Counted from the first letter of the stretch, positions 1 to 9,134 are shown. The stretch: DNA of 64,000 nucleotides from Rhodanobacter sp. L36 (GCF_009765755.1 NZ_LMUV01000002.1:457693-521692); one strand, 5' to 3'. The notes: generated by a model from the letters alone, not told the origin. Numbers and translations are program-made.

Positions 1-270
1 CTGCGACCTTTCTTTCGACCCGGCCTGCTTGACACCTCACCGGACGAATCGTGAGGTGCTCAGTACTGCGAGCGCGGCTCAGGTACGTAAGCCGATTCGC
101 ACAAATACAGCGCATAGCGCGCTGTATCTGCCTTGGCTGCAGTCGTTGCGGGAGCGGCTGTCGAGACAGATATAAAGGCAGGCGAGACGTACGTACGACG
201 TCCGACACGTGGGTGGTCCGTCCTTTTCGCGCAGCTACAAAGGCGTGTGCTTTGACAGCCCCACGTAATA
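1..270. other. Non-coding stretch at window start with two inverted repeats
   Basis: I see no convincing gene here; a 103-codon open frame on the plus strand (51-362) has no recognisable domain and runs through a terminator, so I treat it as chance. Two perfect inverted repeats are visible: CACCTCAC (33-40) with GTGAGGTG (51-58), and ATACAGCGC (105-113) with GCGCTGTAT (119-127) around a 5-base loop. Neither is followed by a T-run. They may be operators or RNA hairpins of a neighbouring gene that lies left of the window. Confidence 0.4.
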
Positions 271-305
271 TAAAAAATAAGGCCGCCGGTTGCCCGGCGG
301 CCTTA
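271..305 (-). terminator. Intrinsic terminator of the TonB-dependent receptor gene
   Basis: Perfect 9-bp stem GGCCGCCGG (281-289) and CCGGCGGCC (294-302) around a 4-base loop, extended by A-T pairs. On the minus strand the stem is followed by a T-rich run (complement of 271-280). It lies about 60 bp past the receptor stop codon, so transcription of that gene probably ends here. Confidence 0.85.
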
Positions 306-365
306 GTTCCGCATCTCGTTCCCGCAAGCCGCCATTCGCGACGGCCTGCGGTTGGAGGGTGAGGA

Positions 366-3300
366 TCAGAAGTCGTACTTGGCGTTGAATACCACGTAAC
401 GCGGCGCTTCGGTCGACTGGGCAGTGTGGTAAACGGGGTTGTAAATGAAGGTACCCGTATTGCCACCACCTGCGCCACCACCGTTACCGATGGCGTACTG
501 GGTGTAGTACAGCGTCGCTTTCTGCTCGTTGAGCACGTTAAGCGCTTCAACCTGCAAAGTGAGGTGCTTGTTCGCCCAGTCCGGCACGTAAGTCAAGCTC
601 AGGTTGAGCTGGTGGAGCCACGGCGTACGGCCGCTGGTACCACCCGGTGACCCTACGCCACCAGAACCCACACCGGTGGGCGAAATGGAGCTAGGTACAC
701 CACCGCAATAATGCTGGTAGGGGCCGTTGTACGCATCCGCAATGATCGTATCACCGAAGCCGCTCAAGCATTGGTTCGGCGCACCGGACTGCATGATAAG
801 GGTGCCGCCAACCAGCCACTCCGGCGTAATGGCGTAGGAGCCAAACGCTTTGATGGTGTGGCGATGGTCGTTGGCCTGATCACCGTTGGCGTACTGCATG
901 AGATCCGGAAAATCCCACTGTGCCGTGGTCGAGCCGGAGAAGCCGCCATTTGTCTGGTTGGTGATCTGTCCAATCGCGGTGTCGGTCGGACCTTCGGTGG
1001 TGCCGTACGACTTGGAGAACAGATAGTCGATCTTGCCGAACCACTTGCCGTCCCAGCTATGTTCCAGATAGGTATCCAAGGAGTAGTACTTGCGCGACGG
1101 CTGCGGGAACGGGATGAATGGTTGACCCTGCGTGTAAACGCCTTCACCTGTATTCGGATTCCATACCGCGACACCATCGGGCTGCGGGATGTAGTTGGTC
1201 TTGCCAGGATTGACCAGACCCGCAATGACGTTGCCTTCGTAGGCGACGTCGGTGTCGTCCACGAGATTGCCGGCTTTCTCCCAAGTAGCCTGAGATCCGA
1301 GCACCAAACCGGTATCGCCAAGCATCTTCTGGAAGCCAAATACGTATTCGTCTTGGTACTGCGGCTTGAGATTGGTCGAGGCATAGTCCTTGATATTGCC
1401 GGGGACGCCATTCTCACCATCCGACGAAAAGTATCCGGTGGGCGTCCCCGGCGCCTGGTTGCTGATGGGAAGCGCGGTCAGACCTGTCGGAACGCCATTA
1501 GCATTGATGCCTGTATAGGTATAGACAATTTGGCCGTTGATCGAGCCGAATGCCGAGTTGCGCGCGGCCAGACCGGCCGGCAAGGCTAGATAATAACGCC
1601 CCGCGTTACCGAAGACCTTAAAAGTGCTATCGCCGAACACATCCCAGCTGAAACCAAGTCGCGGCGCCCATTGCGGGCTGGTTTCCCTAACGTAGGCTAC
1701 GCCCTGGGGGCCGGTGTTTTCGAACTGATCGTTGCGCAGGCCAAGGTCAAGCAACAGGTTGGGCGTAACCTGCCACTTGTCTTCCACATACTGTGCTTTC
1801 TGGCGAGCCGCAATCGTGACGTTCTGCTGTACCAGCGCTTCGGTGACGTAATTGCCGTAGCCAGGAGTGCCTAGGAAAGGCGCATTGGAGAACTCGGACG
1901 GAATGCCCAGGACGTAGTTGTAGGCGCCGCCACCAAGGATCGAGGTACCATCGTCATCGTCGCGGTACTGAACGTTGTCGATACCGAACTTGACGTCATG
2001 ATCAGCCGTGATCTTCCAATCTAGGTCGACGCGCAGGTTTTCTGTCTTGGTTTTGTGACCCGGGTTGCCAATGGTGGTATCCACCAGGTTCGGGACGGTG
2101 ACACCCGCTGGCACAGGCACGCCTGGACCAAAGCTCACCGGCGCCACATTTGCACCACCCAGACCGGAGTAGTACTGACCCGTCATCACGCCATATTGCG
2201 CTTCGAGCGTGAGGTCGTCGGTGATGTAGGAGGTATACTTGAGAATACCGACCTTGAAAGTATCCTTGGTCGTTACGCCCGGACCGTAAAAGCTGCCGAC
2301 TGTCTGATCCGTGTAGTCATAGTTGTAGAAGTTTTTGCCGGTCTGCTGGTTCTGGGTTGAAGCGTAGGTGGCTTCCAGCACGTTGCTGTCGTTGATATTC
2401 CAGTCCAACTTGCCGTACAGCTTGGGGCTCTTGGTGCCCTGCGACTCCCAGAAACCCTGCGGCGACGTTACGCCGAAGTTCCCCAGACCGCCCTGGCTGC
2501 TGTCATGCTGCCATTCGGCAGTGATGAAGAAGAACAGTTTGTCCTTGATCAGCGGACCGCTGACGTAAGCGTCATACACCGTCTCCCAGTCGCTGTTTTG
2601 CCTTCTGCCATCCTGGATCTGGCCATAACCGGGGGCGTAAGCTGTTGTGCCTTGGCTGGAGGCTAGATAGGGCGTACCGGTGTTGTCCACCGCACCTACA
2701 GGCGTCAGCGGGTTGTTGTAGTGAATGTTGTCGAAGTTGGCTTGAGTCGACGACGGGCGCCAGGACACATCCACGCCGGCATGGAACTCGTTGCTGCCGC
2801 GCTGACCAATCTGGCTGATCACGCCGCCGGTCGAACGACCGTATTCGGGACCGTAACCGGAGGTGATGGTCTGCTGCTCGGCGATGGCGAAGAACGGCAG
2901 TGCAATACCGCCCGCGCCACCGATGGGATCGGTGGTGTTGAAACCGTTGAGATAATAGGCGTTTTCCACGACGCTGTTACCACCAAAGGAAACCAGCGGC
3001 GTACCGGTCGGACCATTACCGAGGCTGGAGCCGCCCATGTTCACGCCAGGAGCCAGCAGTGCGATCGCTTCAGCGCTGTGAGCCACCGGCAGCGTCTTCA
3101 ATTGCTGCGCAGTGATCACCTGGTTCTGGCGGGTGTTGGACACGTCGATAGCAGGCAACTGGTTGGCCGTCACCGTAACACCGGAGAGGTTTTGCGCGCT
3201 CTTACTGGCCTCGTCAGCGGTAAATGGCACCGCCGTGCCACCCGAGACGCTCACCTGGACATGGTTGTGCGTAGCGATCACATTTCCGCCCTGCACCAGC

Positions 3301-3566
3301 GATACGGTGTAATCGCCGATAGGCAGCTGGTTGGCACCAAATCGACCGTCGCTGCCAACCTGCACTTCACGAGTCTGGCCCGTCTGGCTGTTGACGATAC
3401 GAACCGATTCGCCGGCGGATACAGGCGCCGTGCCGAACACGGAACCGGTGGTGGCCTGTGCCAACACGTGTCCGGACAGACCCATGCCCATCGCCACGGC
3501 GATTGCCAGAGTGGTATGGCGGACATTCAGTCCCCTCGACCTGGATGCAAGCTTTTTAGAATTCAT
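366..3566 (-). CDS. Oar-like TonB-dependent receptor with N-terminal carboxypeptidase-regulatory-like domain
   Basis: Outer-membrane protein of about 1066 residues. The chosen start (ATG at 3566) gives a basic N-terminus, a hydrophobic segment and an Ala-X-Ala-type cleavage site ending in HVLAQ, a normal signal peptide; a GGGG stretch precedes it. An in-frame ATG at 3644 would add 26 residues without signal character. Residues about 35-110 form a carboxypeptidase-regulatory-like beta domain (GSVFGTAPVSAGESV onward). A plug domain follows (QVITAQQLKTLPVAHSAEAI), then a long beta-barrel that ends in an aromatic residue (NAKYDF), as required for outer-membrane assembly. This architecture matches the Oar family of Myxococcus and Xanthomonadales. 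The substrate cannot be told from sequence; no transport partner lies next to it, and a terminator follows. G+C is somewhat lower than in its neighbours. Confidence 0.9.
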   Translation of the reverse strand: MNSKKLASRSRGLNVRHTTLAIAVAMGMGLSGHVLAQATTGSVFGTAPVSAGESVRIVNSQTGQTREVQVGSDGRFGANQLPIGDYTVSLVQGGNVIATHNHVQVSVSGGTAVPFTADEASKSAQNLSGVTVTANQLPAIDVSNTRQNQVITAQQLKTLPVAHSAEAIALLAPGVNMGGSSLGNGPTGTPLVSFGGNSVVENAYYLNGFNTTDPIGGAGGIALPFFAIAEQQTITSGYGPEYGRSTGGVISQIGQRGSNEFHAGVDVSWRPSSTQANFDNIHYNNPLTPVGAVDNTGTPYLASSQGTTAYAPGYGQIQDGRRQNSDWETVYDAYVSGPLIKDKLFFFITAEWQHDSSQGGLGNFGVTSPQGFWESQGTKSPKLYGKLDWNINDSNVLEATYASTQNQQTGKNFYNYDYTDQTVGSFYGPGVTTKDTFKVGILKYTSYITDDLTLEAQYGVMTGQYYSGLGGANVAPVSFGPGVPVPAGVTVPNLVDTTIGNPGHKTKTENLRVDLDWKITADHDVKFGIDNVQYRDDDDGTSILGGGAYNYVLGIPSEFSNAPFLGTPGYGNYVTEALVQQNVTIAARQKAQYVEDKWQVTPNLLLDLGLRNDQFENTGPQGVAYVRETSPQWAPRLGFSWDVFGDSTFKVFGNAGRYYLALPAGLAARNSAFGSINGQIVYTYTGINANGVPTGLTALPISNQAPGTPTGYFSSDGENGVPGNIKDYASTNLKPQYQDEYVFGFQKMLGDTGLVLGSQATWEKAGNLVDDTDVAYEGNVIAGLVNPGKTNYIPQPDGVAVWNPNTGEGVYTQGQPFIPFPQPSRKYYSLDTYLEHSWDGKWFGKIDYLFSKSYGTTEGPTDTAIGQITNQTNGGFSGSTTAQWDFPDLMQYANGDQANDHRHTIKAFGSYAITPEWLVGGTLIMQSGAPNQCLSGFGDTIIADAYNGPYQHYCGGVPSSISPTGVGSGGVGSPGGTSGRTPWLHQLNLSLTYVPDWANKHLTLQVEALNVLNEQKATLYYTQYAIGNGGGAGGGNTGTFIYNPVYHTAQSTEAPRYVVFNAKYDF

Positions 3567-3835
3567 GAAGTAGACCCCATAGCGGCAAGAAATTTTTAAC
3601 TTTAAGTAAGACGCCGGCAGTGATTGCAGGCACGTAATGCGCACTTTTTTTCAATTAAACCGTGCAATTCTGACGACTTCTTTTCCCCACAAATCGCTAA
3701 AGCTCCCTTTATTTTTAGCGGGCTTTAACCTGCCTTTAGCAATCTGGTTCGTGCTTAACCATAAGGCGCCAAATAACAAAAAGTCAACAACAATAACTTG
3801 CGAAATCATGCATTTATGGGAGTTATGAATCGACA

Positions 3836-3872
3836 AAATCGTAATTTATTACGATTTAATTGAGGCAATTAA
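3836..3872. promoter_or_regulatory. Two adjoining palindromes, candidate operator
   Basis: AAATCGTAAT (3836-3845) and ATTACGATTT (3848-3857) are perfect 10-base arms with a 2-base centre. The next palindrome shares its edge: TTAATTG (3856-3862) and CAATTAA (3866-3872) with a 3-base centre. The site is about 270 bp upstream of the receptor start. The arms look like a dimeric repressor site rather than a terminator. No regulator gene is adjacent, so the protein is unknown. Confidence 0.4.
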
Positions 3873-3934
3873 TTCGACTTCGCGCCTTATCAGCTACAAA
3901 CGGCTACCAAAGGAGCTTGGGAAGGTCGGGTCCA

Positions 3935-3948
3935 CGCAATATATTGCG
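3935..3948. promoter_or_regulatory. 14-bp perfect palindrome CGCAATATATTGCG
   Basis: A fully self-complementary 14-mer in the AT-rich gap about 65 bp past the AMP nucleosidase stop. It could be an operator for the receptor gene or a chance AT palindrome. No known consensus is matched with confidence. Confidence 0.3.
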
Positions 3949-4013
3949 AATGACTTGCCTTTTAAAAAGTCGCGATTTGGAACGGGAGGTTAACGACCGC
4001 GAAACTTTGATGC

Positions 4014-4802
4014 CTATTCGCCAAGCTCCTCGTCAAACCTCAAATGCTTCACGCTGCGCCCATGTCGCCGCACCAGCTTCAGCGCCTCGATGCCCACCTT
4101 GATGTGTGACTCGACGAATTTCGAGGTGATCTGGCGGTCGCTGGCTTCGGTCTTGACGCCTTCGGGAATCATCGGTTGGTCGGACACGAGCAACAGTGCG
4201 CCGCATGGAATGCGGTTGGCGAAACCGGCAGCGAAGATGGTGGCAGTCTCCATGTCCACGGCCATGCAGCGTGTGCGTCGCAGGTAATCCTTGAAGGTGT
4301 CGTCGTGTTCCCACACGCGACGGTTGGTGGTGTAAACCGTGCCGGTCCAATAGTCGTGGCCGAGGTCGCGGATCATGGTGGACACGGCGCGCTGCAACTG
4401 AAACGCCGGCAGCGCCGGCACTTCGGGGGGCAGGTAGTCGTTACTGGTGCCTTCGCCGCGAATGGCGGCGATCGGCAGCACGAGGTCGCCGAGCTGATTC
4501 TTTTTCTTGAGGCCGCCGCACTTGCCGAGGAAGAGCGCCGCCTTCGGTTGGATCGCACCCAGCAGATCCATCACGGTGGCGGCGTTCGGGCTGCCCATGC
4601 CGAAGTTGATCAAGGTGATGCCGTCGGCGGTAGCGTTGGGCATCGGGCGATCGCGTCCCTGCACTTCCACGCCGTGCCACTGCGCAAACAGTTCCACGTA
4701 ATGTCCGAAGTTGGTCAAAAGAATGTGTTCGCCGAATTGCTCCAGCGCCGTGCCGGTGTATCTCGGCAGCCAGTTGGAAACAATTTCCTGCTTGTTTTTC
4801 AT
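4014..4802 (-). CDS. amn: AMP nucleosidase
   Basis: 262-residue protein of the PNP/UDP phosphorylase fold. AMP nucleosidase splits AMP into adenine and ribose 5-phosphate in the cytoplasm, lowering the AMP pool. Family marks include the glycine-rich INFGMGSPNAAT segment, LGKCGGLKKKNQLGDLVLP, the purine/ribose-binding run MAVDMETATIFAAGF near residue 190 and LLLVSDQPMIPEG. It is the short form of about 260 residues, which lacks the extra N-terminal domain of the 480-residue Escherichia coli enzyme. The gene stands alone between oppositely oriented or distant neighbours. A GC-rich hairpin sits in the presumed leader. Another nucleoside phosphorylase activity cannot be excluded, but the match to the short AMP nucleosidase group is strong. 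Confidence 0.88.
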   Translation of the reverse strand: MKNKQEIVSNWLPRYTGTALEQFGEHILLTNFGHYVELFAQWHGVEVQGRDRPMPNATADGITLINFGMGSPNAATVMDLLGAIQPKAALFLGKCGGLKKKNQLGDLVLPIAAIRGEGTSNDYLPPEVPALPAFQLQRAVSTMIRDLGHDYWTGTVYTTNRRVWEHDDTFKDYLRRTRCMAVDMETATIFAAGFANRIPCGALLLVSDQPMIPEGVKTEASDRQITSKFVESHIKVGIEALKLVRRHGRSVKHLRFDEELGE

Positions 4803-4824
4803 CAGTGTTTACTCGAAGGATGTT

Positions 4825-4844
4825 GCCGGCGACGCCACGCCGGC
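4825..4844 (-). promoter_or_regulatory. GC-rich hairpin in the leader of the AMP nucleosidase gene
   Basis: GCCGGCG (4825-4831) and CGCCGGC (4838-4844) form a perfect 7-bp stem with a 6-base loop, 22 bases before the start codon. It could affect translation, but chance is possible at this G+C. Confidence 0.25.
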
Positions 4845-4985
4845 GAGAAGGTCAATGCATGTGGCGACATCTTACGGCGGCACCCGGGAGTGGCTGCCGA
4901 TTCAACGTTGTCGATGGCTTTCGTACGCGTCCGCGCGCGACGTGCATGATATGTTTCGCCTGCCATTCATGACCGGACAAATGCG

Positions 4986-5930
4986 ATGAGGATGGGCCTG
5001 GCTATCGATGCGGCTTGCGATCTGTCGCAAGCCTTTTTGCAGAAGCATCAGGTGACGGTCATGCCGATCACGGTGCGTGTGGACAACGACGAATTCATGG
5101 ATGACCGCGAGCCGGTCGAGCTTCAGCGATTCATCGACCGCCGCCTCGGAAGTCGCAGCCATTCGGCCGAAACCGAACCGTGCTCCGTGGAAAACGTGCA
5201 GAAAATTTTTCTTGAAAAGCTCGTGCTCGAACAGGATTGCGTGTTCTGCCTGACCATCACGGCCACCCGCAGTCCGATCAACGAACACGTAAATCGCGCC
5301 AGCTTTGCGATCCTGAAGAACTACCGCCATGCACGCGAACAGGCCGGCGCCACGGGACCTTTCATGATGCGCGTGGTCGATACACGCAACATTTTTGCAG
5401 GCGCGGCACCGGCGATCTACGACGCGGCTCGCATGATCGCGGCCGACGAAGCGCCCGCAGCGATTCGCGAACGACTGACGCATGTCGCCAACAACAGTTA
5501 TGGCTACATGTTGCCGCGCGATCTCTACTACCTGCGCGCGCGCGCCAAGAAAAAGAACGACCGCAGCGTCAGTCTATTCAGCGCGATGCTCGGTTCCGCA
5601 CTGGATATCAAACCGTTGCTGCGTTGCTATCGCGGCGAAACCGGCCCGGTCGGCAAGGTGCGTGGTTTCGAACAAGGCGCCGAGGCGCTGTTCGGATACG
5701 CGACCCAGCGCGTACGCGCCGGACTGCTGGTGCCGATGGTCTGCGTGAGTTATGGAGGCGATCTGAACGTGCTTTCAAATCTTCCCGGTTACGCGGCTTT
5801 GCGCGCAGCCTGCGAGGAGTGCGACGTGGAACTGATGGAAGCACCCATGAGCATCACCGGCATGGTGAACGTTGGCGAAGGTGCGGTCACGCTGGGTTTT
5901 GCGGCCGAGGAACACGTCGCGGAGTTCTAG
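4986..5930 (+). CDS. DegV family fatty-acid-binding protein
   Basis: 314 residues. DegV-family proteins bind a long-chain fatty acid in a two-domain fold; in Gram-positive bacteria the homologue FakB presents the fatty acid to a kinase. The N-terminus (GLAIDAACDLSQAFLQKHQVTVMPITVRVD) has the family's D-x-x-x-D-L-S-type opening, where the hydroxyl binds the acyl carboxylate. The middle holds VFCLTITATRSPINEHVNRAS and VVDTRNIFAGAAPAIYDAA. No FakA kinase partner is visible nearby, and the role in gammaproteobacteria is unsettled. The first ATG is used; an in-frame ATG two codons on is an equal choice. It is read divergently from the AMP nucleosidase gene. Confidence 0.85.
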   Translation: MRMGLAIDAACDLSQAFLQKHQVTVMPITVRVDNDEFMDDREPVELQRFIDRRLGSRSHSAETEPCSVENVQKIFLEKLVLEQDCVFCLTITATRSPINEHVNRASFAILKNYRHAREQAGATGPFMMRVVDTRNIFAGAAPAIYDAARMIAADEAPAAIRERLTHVANNSYGYMLPRDLYYLRARAKKKNDRSVSLFSAMLGSALDIKPLLRCYRGETGPVGKVRGFEQGAEALFGYATQRVRAGLLVPMVCVSYGGDLNVLSNLPGYAALRAACEECDVELMEAPMSITGMVNVGEGAVTLGFAAEEHVAEF

Positions 5931-6038
5931 GCATCGCTTTGCAGGTTAACTGCATCTTGAGCAAGCCTCCGGTTTGGCAGCGTGCATGTTTCGATAGGGA
6001 GCGCACAGCCGAACTTTGTTTCTGGAGAATCGGAAGCG

Positions 6039-6821
6039 TCAGAAGCCGTAGTGGAGAAATCCACCATCGACGGCCAGCACCTGGCCGGTTATGTAATTTG
6101 CTGCCGGCAGGCAAAGGAACGCGATCGCGGCTGCCACGTCTTCGGGTTCGCCGATGCGCCGCAGCGGCGTGCGGTCGAGCACCTCGTCCAGGTATTGGTC
6201 GTCGGCTAGCGCCGGCTCGGAACGTTGCGTGCGGATGTACCACGGCGCGACCGCGTTAACGCGAATGCCGTCGACCGCCCACTCCGCAGCGAGGTTGCGC
6301 GTGAGCTGATGCAGCGCGGCCTTGCTCATGCCATAGGGCGAGCCCGTGCGGACATGCGTGATGCCGGACACCGAACCCACGTTCACGATCGCCGCGTTGG
6401 CATGCTGCGTCAGCTGCGGATGCGCGAGCCTGCACATCTCAAACGCGGAGAACAGGTTCTGCTCAAAGATTGCGCGGAACTCATGGTCGGCATAGTCGAG
6501 GGTGTCTTTCGGCTGGTTGCCGCCGGCATTGTTGATCAGCAGCGAGAGCGGCGCACCGAGATCTGAAATCCAGTCAAACACTGCGAGCCGTTCTTCGGCT
6601 TCGACGAGGTCTGCACCAAACGTCAGGATGTCGACGTCGGGGAAATCGTCCGTCAATTCCACCCGCACCTGTTCGAGATAATCCTCGTCGCGTGCGATCA
6701 GCAGAAGATTGGCGCCCAGCCCCGCCAGCTCGCGCGACGTTGCGTAGCCGATGCCCTTGCTGGCACCGGTGATCAAAGCGGTGTGGCCTTGCAGCTGCCA
6801 TGCGTCGATGCGGCTGTTCAT
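6039..6821 (-). CDS. Short-chain dehydrogenase/reductase (tropinone reductase-like)
   Basis: 260-residue NAD(P)-dependent oxidoreductase of the classical SDR type. The cofactor motif TGASKGIG lies at about residues 18-25, LLINNAGG near 90-97, the catalytic Ser in NVGSVSG near 140, and the Y-x-x-x-K pair in YGMSKAALHQLTRNLA near 155. The end has the usual DVAAAIAFLCLPAANYITGQ and VDGGF. Among SDRs the pattern is closest to the plant tropinone-reductase-like group, but the substrate cannot be inferred. It is a single gene, divergent from the small lipoprotein gene at 6936. Confidence 0.88.
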   Translation of the reverse strand: MNSRIDAWQLQGHTALITGASKGIGYATSRELAGLGANLLLIARDEDYLEQVRVELTDDFPDVDILTFGADLVEAEERLAVFDWISDLGAPLSLLINNAGGNQPKDTLDYADHEFRAIFEQNLFSAFEMCRLAHPQLTQHANAAIVNVGSVSGITHVRTGSPYGMSKAALHQLTRNLAAEWAVDGIRVNAVAPWYIRTQRSEPALADDQYLDEVLDRTPLRRIGEPEDVAAAIAFLCLPAANYITGQVLAVDGGFLHYGF

Positions 6822-6935
6822 GCCGGCAGCTTAAAACGTCCCATCGGTCGCGCATAGGTTGAAGTCGTGACCGGGTTTCTTGTTTGTGTTGCCGGATGGC
6901 GGGACACTCGGCATCTCCTTTGAGCGGAAGCCGCC

Positions 6936-7139
6936 ATGAAATCGCTGCCGATCCTGCTTAGTCTGCTGGCCCTTGGCGCGTGCTCGGGCAAGCCACCACC
7001 GGCCGAAGCGAAGCCTGCGCCGGTAACGACGCCGTTCGACGGATTGCGCGCCGACGAACAACGCGCCAAGGACACGAAGAACACGGTCGAAAAACAGGCC
7101 GAGGAACAGCGCAAGCAGATCGAGGCGCAGACCCAATAA
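6936..7139 (+). CDS. Small putative lipoprotein
   Basis: 67 residues. The N-terminus MKSLPILLSLLALGACSGK is a lipoprotein signal peptide with lipobox LGAC, so Cys16 would be acylated. The mature part is proline/alanine-rich at first, then a charged, glutamine-rich helical tail (EKQAEEQRKQIEAQTQ) that could form a coiled coil. I do not recognise a family. It is read toward sppA, and a hairpin lies between the two. Confidence 0.65.
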   Translation: MKSLPILLSLLALGACSGKPPPAEAKPAPVTTPFDGLRADEQRAKDTKNTVEKQAEEQRKQIEAQTQ

Positions 7140-7163
7140 ATGCGAGAGCCATAGATGGACGGC

Positions 7164-7199
7164 CATCACGCGCGATGGCCACCATCGCGCGATGTGATG
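7164..7199. terminator. Large hairpin between convergent genes, possible bidirectional terminator
   Basis: The left arm CATCAC plus GCGCGATGG (7164-7178) pairs with CCATCGCGC (7182-7190) and GTGATG (7194-7199), with a 3-base loop and a 3-base bulge (7191-7193). That gives 15 base pairs between the lipoprotein and sppA genes, which face each other. No strong T-run follows on either strand, so termination is only inferred from the position. Confidence 0.4.
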
Positions 7200-7217
7200 C
7201 GGTGAACCTTCAGCCGT

Positions 7218-9110
7218 CTATCGCGGACTGCACAGGCAATCGGCATACACGTTGGGCTTGCCGGCTTGCGCGTTGCGCAGCAATTGCAGCTCGGGTGCCA
7301 TCGCCGGAATCTGCGCCACCCAGCCTGGCAGGCGCACGCCCCACGATTGCAGAACCTGCATGCTGGCGCTCTGGTTGAGGCCCATCAGGAAACGCGTGAA
7401 GCCGCCCATCGGCGCCTCTTCATAACGCACAGGAAAACCATCCTGCAGATGCGCGAGGTTCGCCGCGTCGGCCACGGCATCGCCGAACCCTCCAAGCTGA
7501 TCCACCAGTCCGCGATCGAGCGCCTGCTGGCCCGTCCAGACGCGGCCCTGCGCAATGGCGTCGATGGACGCGTAGTCCTTGCCGCGTGCTTTCGCGACGC
7601 CGCCGACGAAATCGCGATAGCCCTTGTCGATGATCGCCTGGATCACGTCGCCCACTTTGGGATCGAGCGGACGGGTGATATCGAACGCGCCGGCCATCGG
7701 CCCGGTCGCGATGCCATCGCTCTGCACGCCGAGCTTGGCCAGCGTGTTGGGCACCGAGTAGTACATGCCGAAAATCCCGATCGATCCGGTGATGGTGTTC
7801 GGCTCGGCGAAGATGCGATTGGCGTTCATCGAAATCCAGTAGCCACCGCTGGCGGCGACATCACCCATCGACACCACCACGGGAATGCCCGCCTCGCGCG
7901 TCAATTCCACTTCGCGCCTGATCTGTTCCGCGGCATAGACTTCGCCGCCTGGCGAATTGACCCGCAGCACGAGCGCCTTGGTCTTGCGATCTTCGCGCGC
8001 GTCGCGGATCAATGCCGCGGTACTTTCGCCGCCGATCGAACCGGGCGACGCCTTGCCGCCGGCGATCTCCCCCTCGGCGACCACCACCGTGACGCCCGGC
8101 TTGAACAATTCGACACCACTGGAAGCCACGGCCGCATAGCGAGGCAGGTCGACCTGCCGGAAACCCTGTCCGCCGCGACCGGCCGGCACGCCTTCCTTGC
8201 GCATCATTGAGATGAGCTCGTCGGGCGTGGCCAGTCCGTCGATCAGGTGCTCATTCAACGCGAGCTGCGCCAGATTGCCCTGGGTGCTGGCAATGTTCTG
8301 CGGCAGGTTGTCGATGTCCGCGCGTAGTGCGGCCGGGTCGATCTTGCGCAGGCGGGCGGTCTCGTCGAGATAGCTGTCCCACAGCCCGCCCATCCAGTAA
8401 CCGTCGGCCTGCTTCGATTCGGGCGACGCGTGATCGAGGATGTACGGCTCGGCCGCACTCTTGAACTGGCCGACGCGGAACAGGTGCACATCGACGCCAA
8501 GCTTGTCGAGCAGGTCCTTGTAGAACAGGCGGTAATTCGCCAACCCGGTGATCATGACGCCACCTTGCGGATCGACCAGTACACGGTCGGCGTGGGCTGC
8601 GAGGTAGTACTGGCCCTGATCCAGATTGGCCGCCCAAACGATCACCGGCTTGCCGGCGGCACGGAAGTGATCGAGCGCGGCGCCGACTTCGCGCAGTGCA
8701 GCGAAACCGCCGCCTTGCAATTCATCCGGCAGCAGCAGGATTCGCGTGATGCGCTTGTCGCTCGCGGCCGCGTCCACCGCACTGATCAGGTCACGTACCT
8801 GCACCTGCTTCTGCTCGTCACCCGACAAGCCGGCCAGCGTACGCTGCAGCGGATCGGCGCTGTATTGCTCGACCAGTTGACCGCGCGGCTTCAGCACCAG
8901 CACGCTGTCGCTCTGCAGGATCCGGCTGCTGCGGCTGCCGAAGGTACCCGCGACAAGGAACAGCAGAAAGATCAGCAGCAGCGGAAAGAAGATCAGGTTG
9001 ATGATCACCAGTCGAACGATGTTGATTCCACGCCCGGCACTGCGAAGAAAAGGCCAGAAACCATTTTTACGGCGAGGCAGCGGCGGTGGATTCATGCGTG
9101 ATTGTTCCAT
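7218..9110 (-). CDS. sppA: Signal peptide peptidase SppA, 67K type
   Basis: 630 residues, the usual length of the tandem-domain enzyme of Gram-negative bacteria. SppA is an inner-membrane serine protease that cuts residual signal peptides in the membrane. A single hydrophobic anchor (IVRLVIINLIFFPLLLIFLLFLVAG, broken here by chain polarity only at its ends) spans about residues 29-55. The Lys general base lies in FRVGQFKSAAEPY of the first repeat, and the Ser nucleophile in DVAASGGYWISMNANRI of the second, with the TGSIGIFG motif after it. Translation may start at 9110 or five codons later at 9095, where a GGA lies ten bases upstream. A downstream hairpin separates it from the convergent lipoprotein gene. 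Confidence 0.92.
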   Translation of the reverse strand: MEQSRMNPPPLPRRKNGFWPFLRSAGRGINIVRLVIINLIFFPLLLIFLLFLVAGTFGSRSSRILQSDSVLVLKPRGQLVEQYSADPLQRTLAGLSGDEQKQVQVRDLISAVDAAASDKRITRILLLPDELQGGGFAALREVGAALDHFRAAGKPVIVWAANLDQGQYYLAAHADRVLVDPQGGVMITGLANYRLFYKDLLDKLGVDVHLFRVGQFKSAAEPYILDHASPESKQADGYWMGGLWDSYLDETARLRKIDPAALRADIDNLPQNIASTQGNLAQLALNEHLIDGLATPDELISMMRKEGVPAGRGGQGFRQVDLPRYAAVASSGVELFKPGVTVVVAEGEIAGGKASPGSIGGESTAALIRDAREDRKTKALVLRVNSPGGEVYAAEQIRREVELTREAGIPVVVSMGDVAASGGYWISMNANRIFAEPNTITGSIGIFGMYYSVPNTLAKLGVQSDGIATGPMAGAFDITRPLDPKVGDVIQAIIDKGYRDFVGGVAKARGKDYASIDAIAQGRVWTGQQALDRGLVDQLGGFGDAVADAANLAHLQDGFPVRYEEAPMGGFTRFLMGLNQSASMQVLQSWGVRLPGWVAQIPAMAPELQLLRNAQAGKPNVYADCLCSPR

Positions 9111-9134
9111 GGTGATTGGGGCAAGCGTAGCCGG

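Larger units (their letters stand above)
3567..4013. other. AT-rich intergenic region upstream of the receptor gene
   Basis: About 450 bp without a gene between the receptor start and the AMP nucleosidase stop. It is strikingly richer in A+T than the rest of the window. It must hold the receptor promoter on the minus strand, but I could not pick a convincing -35/-10 pair. Three operator-like palindromes lie inside (listed separately). Two 60-codon frames in it have no protein-like features. Confidence 0.5.

Noticed and set aside
252-272. TTGACA followed by TAATAT as a promoter
   Set aside because: The spacer is only 9 bases, far from the 16-18 needed.
51-362. 103-codon open frame at the window start
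   Set aside because: It has no domain, an Arg/Cys-rich composition typical of chance frames, and it crosses the receptor gene's terminator.
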